This document shows, one piece after another, positions 17,259-26,658 of a stretch of 64,000 nucleotides of DNA. Positions within the stretch are counted from its first letter, which is position 1; each line of letters begins with the position of its first letter. The position numbers and the translations under genes were made by a program. The notes below the pieces were generated by a model, which worked only from the letters and a program-made list of their open reading frames with translations, had not been told where the DNA came from and searched no databases. The stretch lies in assembly GCA_963750965.1 (NCBI GenBank), contig CAVVSK010000026.1, positions 1-64,000 on the forward strand. Direction: 5' to 3'. This DNA is from CANKHA01 sp963750965. GTDB lineage: Bacteria; Pseudomonadota; Alphaproteobacteria; Rhizobiales; Xanthobacteraceae.

Positions 17259-17760
17259 TAAAATCCTCGCCCTCGGCGAGGTCCGTGAGCATGGCCAGGG
17301 CGCGCAGCACCGAAGCCCGCCGCACCTGGGTTCGCCCGATCTCTCCATAGCGGTGCTCATGATGAACGAGCTTGCCGCTGCGCGAGGCCGCGACGGCGAA
17401 ATGCACCAGCCCCACCGGCTTTTCCCGCGTGCCGCCATCCGGCCCGGCAATGCCGGTGATGGCAGCCGAAAGCGTCACCGGCGCATTCGCCAGCACGCCC
17501 TTCGCCATCGCTTCCGCGGTCTCGCGGCTGACCGCTCCGTAGCGCTCGATCGTGGCTGCGGCGACCCCGATCTGCTGCTTGGCCTCGTTGCTGTAGGTGA
17601 CATAGCCGCGGTCGAGTACCCGCGACGATCCGGAGATTTCGGTCAGGGCCGCCGCCAGCAATCCGCCAGTACAGGATTCCGCCAACCCAAGCGTGAGCTT
17701 CTTGCGCACGCAAAGATCGAGCAAGGTCTGCGCCGCCTCCATCATCTCCCGATCAGCCAT
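17251..17760 (-). CDS. pncC: CinA C-terminal-type nicotinamide-nucleotide amidase PncC (second copy)
   Basis: Cytosolic amidase turning NMN into NaMN. The 169-residue protein has LGLAESCTGGLLAAALTEISG, GYVTYSNEAKQQIGV and AAITGIAGPDGG, the full CinA-C signature. The start is the ATG at 17760, whose bases overlap the TGA of ispDF (TGATG), so translation is probably coupled to ispDF; the open frame continues upstream inside ispDF in another register. This is the copy in the position expected for the order, downstream of ispDF. The stop codon sits in a perfect 16-base palindrome. Confidence 0.92.
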   Translation of the reverse strand: MADREMMEAAQTLLDLCVRKKLTLGLAESCTGGLLAAALTEISGSSRVLDRGYVTYSNEAKQQIGVAAATIERYGAVSRETAEAMAKGVLANAPVTLSAAITGIAGPDGGTREKPVGLVHFAVAASRSGKLVHHEHRYGEIGRTQVRRASVLRALAMLTDLAEGEDFTN

Positions 17761-18932
17761 CAGCCGCTCCAGGGCAGGCGGATGGTCGCTGTGGCTAGCG
17801 CCGCAATGCCTTCGCCACGGCCGATGAAGCCGAGCTTTTCGCTGGTGGTGGCCTTCACCGCCACACGATCGAGCGAAAGGCCGGCGATGGCGGCGATGCG
17901 CGCGCGGATGGCGTCTCGATGTGGCCCAATGCGCGGGGTCTCGCAGATCACGGTTACGTCGAGATGCGCAATCATGCCGCCGCGCGCCTGCACACGCTCC
18001 ACAGCAAAGCGCAGAAACTGTTCCGAGGCCGCGCCGCGCCATTGCGGATCGCTGGGCGGAAAATGCACGCCGATGTCGCCTTCGGCCAGCGCGCCGAGAA
18101 TTGCATCGACCAGCGCATGCAGTACTGCGTCTGCGTCGGAATGGCCGGCAAGGCCGCGCGTATGCGGGATTTTGACACCGCCGAGCATCACGTGGTCGCC
18201 GTCGGAAAAGGCATGCACGTCATAGCCCGTGCCCATCCGCATATCGGCAAGCATCGCGAGCCGCTCGCTTTCCACGCGCGCGAAATCCTCCGGCATCGTC
18301 AGCTTCACGTTGCCGGCCTCTCCCGCGAACACCGCGACCAAATGGCCGGCCCATTCCATCAAGGCGGCATCGTCGGAAAAATCATCGCGGCCGGCTGCAG
18401 CGGCATCGCGATGCGCCGCCAGCAGAGCGTCGAAATTAAATGCTTGTGGTGTTTGGATTGCGCGCAACGATACGCGGTCAAGCGTCTGCGTCACATGTTC
18501 GCGCGCGTCCACCGCTTTCACCGTGTCACTCAATGCCATGCCCGGCACCGCGGCGCCGAGTTTCGCTGCCGCCACCGCGCGTTCGATGAGCGCCCCCGAT
18601 GCAAAGGGACGGGCCGCGTCGTGCACAAGCACGATCTCGGGTTGGTGCGCCACGAGCGCTTCAAGCCCGGCTCGCACCGAAGCCTGCCGTGTGGCGCCTC
18701 CGAAGACAGGGGGCAGCACATCAAGTCCGCCCGCGGCAGCCTGATAAAGCGATGCATCATCTTCATGGATGACCGGCTGCACCACCCGGATCTGTTTGTC
18801 GGCGGAGAATAGGCTCAGACTGAAGCGGATCATCGGCCGACCGCCGAGCGGGCGGTAAGCCTTGGGTACGTCGCCGCCGGCCCGGCTCCCCCGCCCCGCC
18901 GCCACGACCACCGCTGCAACTCCGCCTGCCAT
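17760..18932 (-). CDS. ispDF: bifunctional IspD/IspF isoprenoid enzyme
   Basis: Fusion of MEP-pathway enzymes. Residues 1 to about 225 are IspD (CDP-ME synthesis: VAAVVVAAGRGSRAGG nucleotide loop, VHDAARPF, TPQAFNFDAL); residues from about 230 are IspF (MEcPP synthesis: MGTGYDVHAFSDGD with the Asp-His metal ligands, GLAGHSDADAVLHALVDA, DIGVHFPPSD, KATTSEKLGFIGRGEGIAA). The missing IspE acts between them. The fusion is typical of alphaproteobacteria. I use the ATG at 18932 (390 residues); the frame is open to 19022, but the extra 30 residues are not IspD-like. Confidence 0.96.
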   Translation of the reverse strand: MAGGVAAVVVAAGRGSRAGGDVPKAYRPLGGRPMIRFSLSLFSADKQIRVVQPVIHEDDASLYQAAAGGLDVLPPVFGGATRQASVRAGLEALVAHQPEIVLVHDAARPFASGALIERAVAAAKLGAAVPGMALSDTVKAVDAREHVTQTLDRVSLRAIQTPQAFNFDALLAAHRDAAAAGRDDFSDDAALMEWAGHLVAVFAGEAGNVKLTMPEDFARVESERLAMLADMRMGTGYDVHAFSDGDHVMLGGVKIPHTRGLAGHSDADAVLHALVDAILGALAEGDIGVHFPPSDPQWRGAASEQFLRFAVERVQARGGMIAHLDVTVICETPRIGPHRDAIRARIAAIAGLSLDRVAVKATTSEKLGFIGRGEGIAALATATIRLPWSG

Positions 18933-19075
18933 CGCTGAAACCAGATATCCAGGGCCAATTGCTTCCAGCTTAAGGACTTTCCGGCCTGCCCGCCGCTGTT
19001 TAATTTTGTTGCAGTGCAACACTTGCGCAACGCGTCAAATTGGCTAAACTCTAAGCATCCTGAGAATTCGCCTAA

Positions 19076-20128
19076 ATGTTGAGCAGGGGGATGGCGCGGA
19101 TCATGTCTTTGGTTTCAGCAAAGCCTCTGGCCGTCGGACCGGTGGCGATCTCGAACCGGGTGATCCTCGCGCCCATGTCGGGGGTGACCGACGCGCCTTT
19201 CCGCCGCCTCGTTTCCGGTCTCGGCGCCGGTCTCGTCGTTTCTGAAATGACCGCCTGTGAAGATCTGGTGCAGGGCGACCGCAACGCGGTCCTGCGCGCC
19301 GAGGGTCAGGGCGTGGGCGTGCATGTGGTGCAGCTTGCCGGCTGTGAGGCGCACTGGATGGGCGAGGGCGCGCGTATCGCGGAAGCCTCCGGCGCCGCCG
19401 TGATCGATATTAACATGGGTTGCCCGTCCAAACATGTGACCAACGGGCAGTCGGGATCGGCGCTGATGCGCGATCTCGACCATGCCCTCACACTTATCGA
19501 AGCCACCATTGCCGCCGTCTCGGTGCCGGTGACACTGAAGATGCGGCTTGGTTGGGACCATCAATCGGTCAACGCGCCGGAACTCGCTCGCCGCGCCGAA
19601 CAGGCGGGCATTCGTCTGATCACCGTGCACGGCCGTACGCGCTGCCAATTCTACAAGGGCGAGGCCGATTGGGCGGCAGTGCGCGCGGTGAAGGACGCCG
19701 TTTCCATTCCCGTGGTCGTCAACGGCGATATCGGAAGCTTCGACGACGCCGATGCCGCCTTGCGCGCCTCCGGTGCCGATGCGGTCATGATCGGACGGGC
19801 CGCGCAGGGCCGTCCATGGTTTCCGGGCCAGATGGCGCGCTATCTCGAAACTGGCAAGCGCGAGCAAGCGCCGCCGCTCGGCCGCCAGCTTGCGCTGATC
19901 ATCGAGCTCTATCACGAGATGCTTTCGCATCATGGGTTGCGTATCGGCCTTCGCCATGCGCGGAAGCATCTCGGCTGGGCACTGGACGCCGCCGCAGCGA
20001 CTGCCGGCATTCCCGCCGATCTTCTGAAGGCATGCCGCAACCAGGTCCTCACCGCAGAGAAGCCGGACGAAGCGGTTCGCCGGCTTACCGATGCCTATGG
20101 CAGCTTCGGCTGGAGTGCCGCCGCATGA
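19076..20128 (+). CDS. dusB: tRNA-dihydrouridine synthase DusB
   Basis: FMN enzyme reducing uridines in the tRNA D-loop. Landmarks in about 350 residues: RVILAPMSGVTDAPFRRL (FMN site), VIDINMGCPSKHVTNGQSGSALM with the catalytic Cys, LITVHGRTRCQFYKGEADW, VVVNGDIGSFDDADAAL and VMIGRAAQGRPWF. Start is uncertain: ATG 19076 is used, with ATG 19091 and 19103 also possible. The TGA overlaps the ATG of ntrB (ATGA), the classical dusB-ntrB arrangement. Confidence 0.95.
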   Translation: MLSRGMARIMSLVSAKPLAVGPVAISNRVILAPMSGVTDAPFRRLVSGLGAGLVVSEMTACEDLVQGDRNAVLRAEGQGVGVHVVQLAGCEAHWMGEGARIAEASGAAVIDINMGCPSKHVTNGQSGSALMRDLDHALTLIEATIAAVSVPVTLKMRLGWDHQSVNAPELARRAEQAGIRLITVHGRTRCQFYKGEADWAAVRAVKDAVSIPVVVNGDIGSFDDADAALRASGADAVMIGRAAQGRPWFPGQMARYLETGKREQAPPLGRQLALIIELYHEMLSHHGLRIGLRHARKHLGWALDAAAATAGIPADLLKACRNQVLTAEKPDEAVRRLTDAYGSFGWSAAA

Positions 20129-21378
20129 GCATCGACGTGACACCCTCCTTTCCCTCGGTCACCGCAGACGCCGTGCTCAATGCACTGCCGCATCCGGTGA
20201 TCATGGTTTTAGCGGACGGCAAGATCGCAGACGCCAATGTGGCGGCGGAGAACTTTTTCGATGTGTCAGCGCCATTGCTCCGGCGCTATTTTTTGCACGA
20301 CCTGGTGCCCTTCGGCAGCCCCTTGCTGACATTAGTCGATCAGGTGCGCGCCAGTTCCGCCGCGGTCAACGAATACAAAGTGGATCTCGGCACGCCGCGC
20401 AATCCCGGCGACCGTCTCGTCGATCTGCATGTCGCTCCGATGCCGGAACGCCCGGATACCGTTGTGGTGATGCTGCAGGAGCGCACCATCGCCGACAAGA
20501 TGGACCGCCAGCTCACCCATCGCGGCGCCGCGCGTTCAGTCAGCGCCATGGCCGCGATGCTGGCGCATGAGATCAAGAATCCCCTTTCGGGCATTCGCGG
20601 CGCGGCGCAGTTGTTGGAGCAATCCGCCAGCGACGACGACCGGACGCTGACCCGGCTGATTTGCGATGAGGCCGACCGCATCGTGAAGCTGGTCGGCCGC
20701 TTGGAAGTGTTCACCGACGAGCGCCCCGTCGAGCGCGAGCCGGTCAACATCCATGCCGTGCTGGAGCACGTGAAGCGCCTCGCCCAGTCCGGCTTCGCGC
20801 GCCACATAAAATTCGTCGAGGAATACGATCCCTCGCTGCCGCCGGTCTATGCCAACCGAGACCAGCTCATTCAGGTGTTTCTTAACCTGGTGAAGAACGC
20901 AGCGGAATCCATCGGGAATTCCGACAACGGCGAAATCCAGCTCACCACCGCTTTCCGGCCCGGCGTTCGGCTATCGCTGCCGGGAAGCAAGGCGCGCGTT
21001 TCGCTGCCGATGGAATTCTGCGTGCGCGACAACGGTCCGGGCGTGCCGGAGGAATTGGTGTCGCATTTGTTCGATCCCTTCGTGACCACCAAGCCCACCG
21101 GCTCTGGCCTGGGACTTGCATTGGTTGCGAAGATCGTCGGCGATCACGGCGGCATCGTGGAATGCGAATCGCAGCCGCGCCGCACGAATTTTCGCGTCCT
21201 GTTCCCGATCTATGCCGGGGAGGGCGCAGCACCTGAGGACGTGGACGACGTCGCTGTGACGGAAGGAAAGAATTCGGGCAACGGCGCGGGAGAGCGGGAA
21301 CCGGCAGCCATCACTGATCGCGCGGATGCATCATTGCAGCCGCGGCAACGCACGATGAAAAGTGGAAGAGGCAAATGA
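20125..21378 (+). CDS. ntrB: nitrogen regulation sensor kinase/phosphatase NtrB
   Basis: Cytosolic histidine kinase that, under control of PII protein, phosphorylates or dephosphorylates NtrC. Order in 417 residues: N-terminal PAS-like domain (LNALPHPVIMVLADGKIADANVAAE), H-box AMLAHEIKNPLSGIRGAAQLL with the phospho-His, N-box FLNLVKNAAESI, G-boxes VRDNGPGVP and TGSGLGLALVAKI. The C-terminal ~55 residues are a variable tail. ATG 20125 overlaps the dusB stop, and its own stop overlaps the ntrC ATG, so the three are translationally coupled. Confidence 0.97.
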   Translation: MSIDVTPSFPSVTADAVLNALPHPVIMVLADGKIADANVAAENFFDVSAPLLRRYFLHDLVPFGSPLLTLVDQVRASSAAVNEYKVDLGTPRNPGDRLVDLHVAPMPERPDTVVVMLQERTIADKMDRQLTHRGAARSVSAMAAMLAHEIKNPLSGIRGAAQLLEQSASDDDRTLTRLICDEADRIVKLVGRLEVFTDERPVEREPVNIHAVLEHVKRLAQSGFARHIKFVEEYDPSLPPVYANRDQLIQVFLNLVKNAAESIGNSDNGEIQLTTAFRPGVRLSLPGSKARVSLPMEFCVRDNGPGVPEELVSHLFDPFVTTKPTGSGLGLALVAKIVGDHGGIVECESQPRRTNFRVLFPIYAGEGAAPEDVDDVAVTEGKNSGNGAGEREPAAITDRADASLQPRQRTMKSGRGK

Positions 21379-22817
21379 ACTCCGGAAGTATTTTGGTCGC
21401 CGACGACGACTCCGCGATCCGCACTGTTCTTAATCAGGCACTTTCACGCGCTGGTTACGAGGTGCGCTCGACAGGCAATGCCGCCACGCTATGGCGGTGG
21501 GTGAGTCAGGGCGACGGCGATCTCGTCATCACCGACGTCGTGATGCCGGACGAGAACGCTTTCGACCTGCTGCCGCGGATCAAGAAAGCGCGCCCGGACC
21601 TGCCGGTGATCGTCATGAGCGCGCAGAATACCTTCATGACGGCGATCCGCGCCTCCGAGCGGGGCGCCTACGAATATCTGCCCAAGCCATTCGACCTGAA
21701 GGAGCTGATAACGATTGTCGGCCGCGCGCTTTCGGAGCCGAAGGCGCGCCCCCCCGCCGCGGGCAAATCCGATGAATTTGATTCCCTCCCGCTGATCGGA
21801 CGTTCACCGGCGATGCAGGAAATCTACCGGTTGCTCGCACGGCTGATGCAGACCGATCTGACTGTGATGATCTCGGGCGAATCCGGCACCGGCAAGGAAC
21901 TGGTTGCGCGAGCGCTGCATGACTACGGCAAGCGCCGTAGCGGACCTTTCGTCGCCATCAACATGGCGGCGATTCCGCGCGAGCTGATCGAATCCGAGTT
22001 GTTCGGCCACGAGAAAGGCGCCTTCACCGGTGCCAACAACCGCAGCTCCGGTCGTTTCGAGCAGGCGGAGGGCGGCACGCTCTTCCTCGACGAAATCGGC
22101 GACATGCCGATGGAAGCGCAGACGCGGCTTTTGCGCGTCTTGCAGCAGGGCGAATATACGACGGTGGGCGGCCGCACGCCGATCAAAACCGACGTGCGCA
22201 TTATCGCAGCGACCAACAAGGACCTGCGCCTCTTGATCCAGCAGGGCTTGTTCCGCGAGGACCTGTTCTTCCGGCTCAACGTGGTGCCGCTGCGCTTGCC
22301 GCCGCTGCGCGAGCGCGCCGAGGACGTGCCCGACCTCATCCGCCATTTCTTCGCCCAGGCCGAAAAGGAAGGGCTGCCGGCGAAACAGCTGGACCAGGCC
22401 GCGTTGGAACGGCTCAAGCACCACCGCTGGCCAGGCAATGTGCGCGAACTGGAAAATTTGGCGCGGCGGCTGGCCGCTCTCTATCCGCAGGAAATTATTT
22501 CCGGCGCCGTGATCGAATCCGAGCTGGCGCAACCGGCAATACCGACCGGCCAGAGCGAGCCCGTTACTGACGATGGCTTGGCCGCAGCGGTTGAGCGCCA
22601 TCTGGGTGAGTATTTCTCCGGTTTTGCCAATGGGCTGCCGCCTCCCGGCCTTTATCACCGGATCTTGCGCGAGGTGGAGTATCCGCTGTTATCGGCAGCG
22701 CTGGCCGCAACGCGGGGCAATCAAATCCGCGCGGCCGATCTTCTGGGTGTTAATCGCAACACTCTGCGCAAGAAGATCCGGGATCTGGATATCCAGGTTT
22801 ACCGTAGCGGCAGCTAA
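21375..22817 (+). CDS. ntrC: nitrogen regulation response regulator NtrC
   Basis: Sigma-54 enhancer-binding activator of nitrogen-scavenging genes. In 480 residues: receiver domain with phospho-Asp in VITDVVMPDENAF, AAA+ domain with Walker A GESGTGKELVA, the sigma-54-contacting GAFTGA in GHEKGAFTGANN, Walker B GGTLFLDEIGDMP, and the C-terminal Fis-type helix-turn-helix (RAADLLGVNRNTLRKKIRDL). All motifs needed for sigma-54 activation are intact, in contrast with NtrX downstream. Confidence 0.98.
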   Translation: MNSGSILVADDDSAIRTVLNQALSRAGYEVRSTGNAATLWRWVSQGDGDLVITDVVMPDENAFDLLPRIKKARPDLPVIVMSAQNTFMTAIRASERGAYEYLPKPFDLKELITIVGRALSEPKARPPAAGKSDEFDSLPLIGRSPAMQEIYRLLARLMQTDLTVMISGESGTGKELVARALHDYGKRRSGPFVAINMAAIPRELIESELFGHEKGAFTGANNRSSGRFEQAEGGTLFLDEIGDMPMEAQTRLLRVLQQGEYTTVGGRTPIKTDVRIIAATNKDLRLLIQQGLFREDLFFRLNVVPLRLPPLRERAEDVPDLIRHFFAQAEKEGLPAKQLDQAALERLKHHRWPGNVRELENLARRLAALYPQEIISGAVIESELAQPAIPTGQSEPVTDDGLAAAVERHLGEYFSGFANGLPPPGLYHRILREVEYPLLSAALAATRGNQIRAADLLGVNRNTLRKKIRDLDIQVYRSGS

Positions 22818-22931
22818 GTCCTCGGACTCGCCGCGGAAATGTCGTAATCCGGCAACATTGTTGTATAAAAGCATCACCCAATAGCGGGGACGCCTCGTCC
22901 GTCGGGGCTTTGCGCGAGTCAAAGGAAGCTC

Positions 22932-25187
22932 ATGTCCAGCCTCGATCAGGCCCTCGCCGCGCAGGCGGCTGTGGCTCAGGCCTCGTCCGCCCGGGTTGAA
23001 AACCGGGCGTTGGGCCGGATCGCGGTGATCGTGGCGCTGATCTGCGCGGTCGTCACTTTCTTCGTCCTCTCCGATCTGACCCCGCTTTCGCCGACGCATG
23101 AAGTGGTCGTGACGCTGCTCGCAGTCGATCTGCTGATCGTCTTGCTGCTCAGCGCCATTATCGGTCGTGAGCTTTGGCTGATCCTGCAGGCGCGGCGCCG
23201 CGGCCGCGCTGCGGCCCGGCTGCATGTGCGTATTATCGCGCTGTTCTCCCTCATCGCAGCCGCGCCCGCCATCCTCGTTGCCGTCGTAGCGAGTGTCACC
23301 CTGGATCGCGGTCTCGACCGCCTGCTGTCAACGCGCACCTTGGGGATGATGGAAAACTCCATGGTCATGGCAGACGTTTATGTGGCCGATCGCGCCGAAG
23401 CAGTGCGGGCGCAGGCGCTCGCCATGGTGCTCGACCTCAGCGTCGGCAGGCGCTTATTCGATCAGGACCGCGAGCAGTTCCGCCAGCGTTTTACCGTGGT
23501 GGCCGCGAACCGCGGCCTGGCCGTGGCCCAGATCATCGACCGTGATCTTGCTGTGATCGAGAAGGCCGACAGCAAAGTCGATCTGCCGGTTCAACTGCCA
23601 TCGCGCGAGACGTTGGCGGCGCTCCAGGATGACGAGCCGCAGGTAAAGTTGTTTCCGGAAGGCAATTACGCCGCTGCCATCATCAAACTGGCAAACTACG
23701 AGAATTCGTATCTTTTCATCGCCAAAGTGCTGGACCCGCGCGTCGCCGGACGACTTTCGAAGCTCCAGGATGACTTCAACGAGTTCCTCCAGCTGCAGGA
23801 CCGCCGGCTCGGCATCCAAGTCGCTTTCGCCCTCGTCTATGCCGTGATCGCCCTGATCGCGACGCTGTCGGCGGTCTGGATCGGGCTGCACTTTGCCAAC
23901 TATCTGGTAGCGCCGATCCGCCGCCTGATCAGCGCCGCTAATCTTGTCTCCACCGGCAATCTCTATGTGCAATTGCCCATTCGCCGCTCCGAGGGCGACC
24001 TCGCCCATCTCGGGGAGACCTTCAACAAGATGACGCAGGAACTGCGCACCCAGCGCGACGACCTCGTGCGCGCGCGCGACCTGATCGACAGTCGCCGGCG
24101 CTTTACCGAAGCGGTGCTAGCGGGCGCGAGCGCGGGAGTCATCGGCGTCGATGCAGAAGGCCGCGTCAGCATTCTCAACCGCTCGGCCGAGCGGCTGATC
24201 GGTCACGCCGAAAGCGAAGCGCTCGACAAGCCGCTGGCCGACGTGCTGCCGGAGCTTGCGGATATGCTCGCCGCCGCGCGCACCGGCGCGCAGCGGCAAG
24301 GGCAGGTGACCATCAGCCGCAACGGTAAGGAACGCAATCTTTCGGTTCGCGTCACCAGCGAGCAGGAGACGGCAGCCGACCACGGCTATGTGATTACCCT
24401 CGACGACATCACTGAACTCGTTTCCGCTCAGCGGACCTCGGCCTGGGCCGACGTCGCCCGCCGTATCGCGCATGAGATCAAGAATCCGCTCACGCCCATT
24501 CAGCTTTCCGCTGAGCGTCTGCGCCGGAAATATGGAAAAAGCATTGTCGAGGACCGCGACGTGTTCGAGCAATGCACCGACACGATCGTGCGGCAGGTGG
24601 ATGACATCAAGCGCATGGTGGACGAGTTCTCGCGCTTTGCCCGAACCCCGAAGCCGGTGATGACGCCAGACGACGTGGCCGATACCGTGCGGCAGGCGGT
24701 ATTCTTGATGCGGGTCGGGCATTCCGAGATCGACATCCAGGTCGAAATTGCCACCGAGCCGCTGACGGCGCGCTTCGACCGACGGCTGATTTCGCAGGCC
24801 CTCACCAACATCATCAAGAATGCGACCGAAGGGATCTCGGCGGTACCCGCAGCCGAGCTCGGCCGGGGCCGCATCGACGTATCCGCCGCGCGCGAGGGAG
24901 GCGACATCGTTATTGACGTCATCGACAATGGCGTTGGTCTGCCGAAAGAAAACCGCAGCCGTCTGCTTGAGCCCTATGTGACGACGCGCGAGAAGGGCAC
25001 CGGCTTAGGTCTCGCTATCGTGGGCAAGATCCTGGAAGAGCATGGCGGCGGCATCGAATTGCATGACGCGTGGCAAAAGACGCCGGGCGCGCGCGGTGCC
25101 TGGGTGCGGCTGCGTTTCGCAGCCGGCGAGGTAAACAACTCGGCGTCCCCGGAAACTCCCATCACCAAAGCTGCGAGCGGGCATTAG
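22932..25187 (+). CDS. ntrY: nitrogen regulation sensor kinase NtrY
   Basis: Membrane histidine kinase of the NtrYX system (nitrogen metabolism, redox and envelope responses in alphaproteobacteria). In 751 residues: three N-terminal membrane helices to about residue 125, a periplasmic sensor region, a fourth helix near 300 (LVYAVIALIATLSAVWIGL), HAMP, PAS near 390-480, H-box RRIAHEIKNPLTPIQLSAERL, then the ATPase domain (IIKNATEGI, VIDNGVGLP, GTGLGLAIVGKI). It starts 114 bases after ntrC, so it may have its own promoter, and ntrX follows after 3 bases. Confidence 0.97.
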   Translation: MSSLDQALAAQAAVAQASSARVENRALGRIAVIVALICAVVTFFVLSDLTPLSPTHEVVVTLLAVDLLIVLLLSAIIGRELWLILQARRRGRAAARLHVRIIALFSLIAAAPAILVAVVASVTLDRGLDRLLSTRTLGMMENSMVMADVYVADRAEAVRAQALAMVLDLSVGRRLFDQDREQFRQRFTVVAANRGLAVAQIIDRDLAVIEKADSKVDLPVQLPSRETLAALQDDEPQVKLFPEGNYAAAIIKLANYENSYLFIAKVLDPRVAGRLSKLQDDFNEFLQLQDRRLGIQVAFALVYAVIALIATLSAVWIGLHFANYLVAPIRRLISAANLVSTGNLYVQLPIRRSEGDLAHLGETFNKMTQELRTQRDDLVRARDLIDSRRRFTEAVLAGASAGVIGVDAEGRVSILNRSAERLIGHAESEALDKPLADVLPELADMLAAARTGAQRQGQVTISRNGKERNLSVRVTSEQETAADHGYVITLDDITELVSAQRTSAWADVARRIAHEIKNPLTPIQLSAERLRRKYGKSIVEDRDVFEQCTDTIVRQVDDIKRMVDEFSRFARTPKPVMTPDDVADTVRQAVFLMRVGHSEIDIQVEIATEPLTARFDRRLISQALTNIIKNATEGISAVPAAELGRGRIDVSAAREGGDIVIDVIDNGVGLPKENRSRLLEPYVTTREKGTGLGLAIVGKILEEHGGGIELHDAWQKTPGARGAWVRLRFAAGEVNNSASPETPITKAASGH

Positions 25188-25190
25188 GAC

Positions 25191-26561
25191 ATGGCAGCGG
25201 ATATTCTTGTAGTCGACGACGAAAACGACATCCGGCAGCTCGTCTCGGGCATTCTGCAGGACGAGGGGTATAGCACCCGGACGGCCGCAGACAGCGACAG
25301 CGCGCTTTCGGCCATTACCGCGCGGCGTCCTCATCTGGTTTTCCTCGACATCTGGCTGCAGGGCAGCCGGCTTGACGGCCTGCAGCTGCTCGACGCCATC
25401 GTGCAGCAGCATCCGGAAGTACCGGTGGTGATGATCTCAGGCCATGGCAATATCGAGACCGCTGTCGCGGCCATCAAGCGCGGCGCCTATGATTTCATCG
25501 AGAAGCCTTTCAAGACCGATCGTTTGGTCCTGGTCGCCGACCGCGCGCTTGAAACCTCCCGGCTCAAGCGCGAGGTGAAGGTGCTGAAGCAGCTCGCGCC
25601 GCTGCCGTCCTCCGTGATCGGCCACTCGCCGCCGGTCAATCAGTTGCGTCAGATCATCGAGAAAGTGGCGCCGACCAACAGCCGCATCCTGATCATCGGC
25701 CCCTCGGGCGCGGGCAAGGAACTTGCCGCGCGCACCTTGCACCGGTTGTCCGCCCGCGCCGAAGCGCCGTTCGTGGTCATCAACGCGGCCGCGATAACGC
25801 CGGAGCGCATGGAGGTCGAGCTGTTCGGCGTCGACGAATCGAATGGCTCCTATGCCCGCAAGGTCGGGGCGCTGGAGGAGGCCAATGGCGGCACCGTCTT
25901 TATCGACGAAATCGCCGACATGCCGCGGGAGACGCAGAACAAGATCCTGCGCGTGCTGGTGGACCAAACCTTCCAGCGCGTGGGTAGCAATTCCAAGGTC
26001 TCCGTGGACGTGCGCATCATTTCCTCCACCGCGCGCAACATCGAGGCGGAAATCACCGCCGGCAAATTCCGCGAGGATCTCTACCACCGCCTGTCGGTGG
26101 TGCCGATCCGCGTGCCCTCTCTGGCCGAACGCCGCGAGGACATTCCACATCTCGTCGAATATTTCATGGAGCAGATTTCGCAATCCACCGGCCTGCCCAA
26201 GCGGCAGATCGGGCCGGACGCCATGGCGGTGCTGCAACTGCACGACTGGCCGGGCAACGTGCGGCAGCTGCGCAATAATGTTGAACGTTTGATGATCCTG
26301 GCGGGCGGCGAAGTGGATGCGGTGATCACCGCCGATATGCTGCCGCAGGACGTCGGCTCCATGGTGCCGGCCATGCCGAACGGCAATGGGGGCGAGCAGA
26401 TCATGGGCCTGCCGCTACGCGAAGCGCGCGAGGTGTTCGAACGGGAGTATCTGGTGGCGCAGATAAACCGCTTTAGCGGGAATATTTCACGCACCTCGGA
26501 ATTCGTCGGCATGGAGCGCTCGGCGTTGCACCGCAAACTCAAGGCGCTGGGCATAGGTTGA
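25191..26561 (+). CDS. ntrX: nitrogen regulation response regulator NtrX
   Basis: Response regulator partner of NtrY. In 456 residues: receiver with phospho-Asp in VFLDIWLQGSRLDG, AAA+ domain with Walker A-like IIGPSGAGKELAAR and Walker B GGTVFIDEIADMP, and C-terminal Fis-type helix-turn-helix (TSEFVGMERSALHRKLKAL). The region where NtrC has GAFTGA reads ELFGVDESNGSYARKVGAL, so the sigma-54 contact loop is missing, as known for NtrX of other alphaproteobacteria; it probably acts on sigma-70 promoters. Confidence 0.97.
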   Translation: MAADILVVDDENDIRQLVSGILQDEGYSTRTAADSDSALSAITARRPHLVFLDIWLQGSRLDGLQLLDAIVQQHPEVPVVMISGHGNIETAVAAIKRGAYDFIEKPFKTDRLVLVADRALETSRLKREVKVLKQLAPLPSSVIGHSPPVNQLRQIIEKVAPTNSRILIIGPSGAGKELAARTLHRLSARAEAPFVVINAAAITPERMEVELFGVDESNGSYARKVGALEEANGGTVFIDEIADMPRETQNKILRVLVDQTFQRVGSNSKVSVDVRIISSTARNIEAEITAGKFREDLYHRLSVVPIRVPSLAERREDIPHLVEYFMEQISQSTGLPKRQIGPDAMAVLQLHDWPGNVRQLRNNVERLMILAGGEVDAVITADMLPQDVGSMVPAMPNGNGGEQIMGLPLREAREVFEREYLVAQINRFSGNISRTSEFVGMERSALHRKLKALGIG

Positions 26562-26658
26562 GGCTGGTCCCGACAACGCTAGCCGGATGATCCGGGCGCG
26601 AGGCGATTTTCCTACACGATCATGCGCTGCAAAATCCCACTCCAGGAATAAGACCGCC

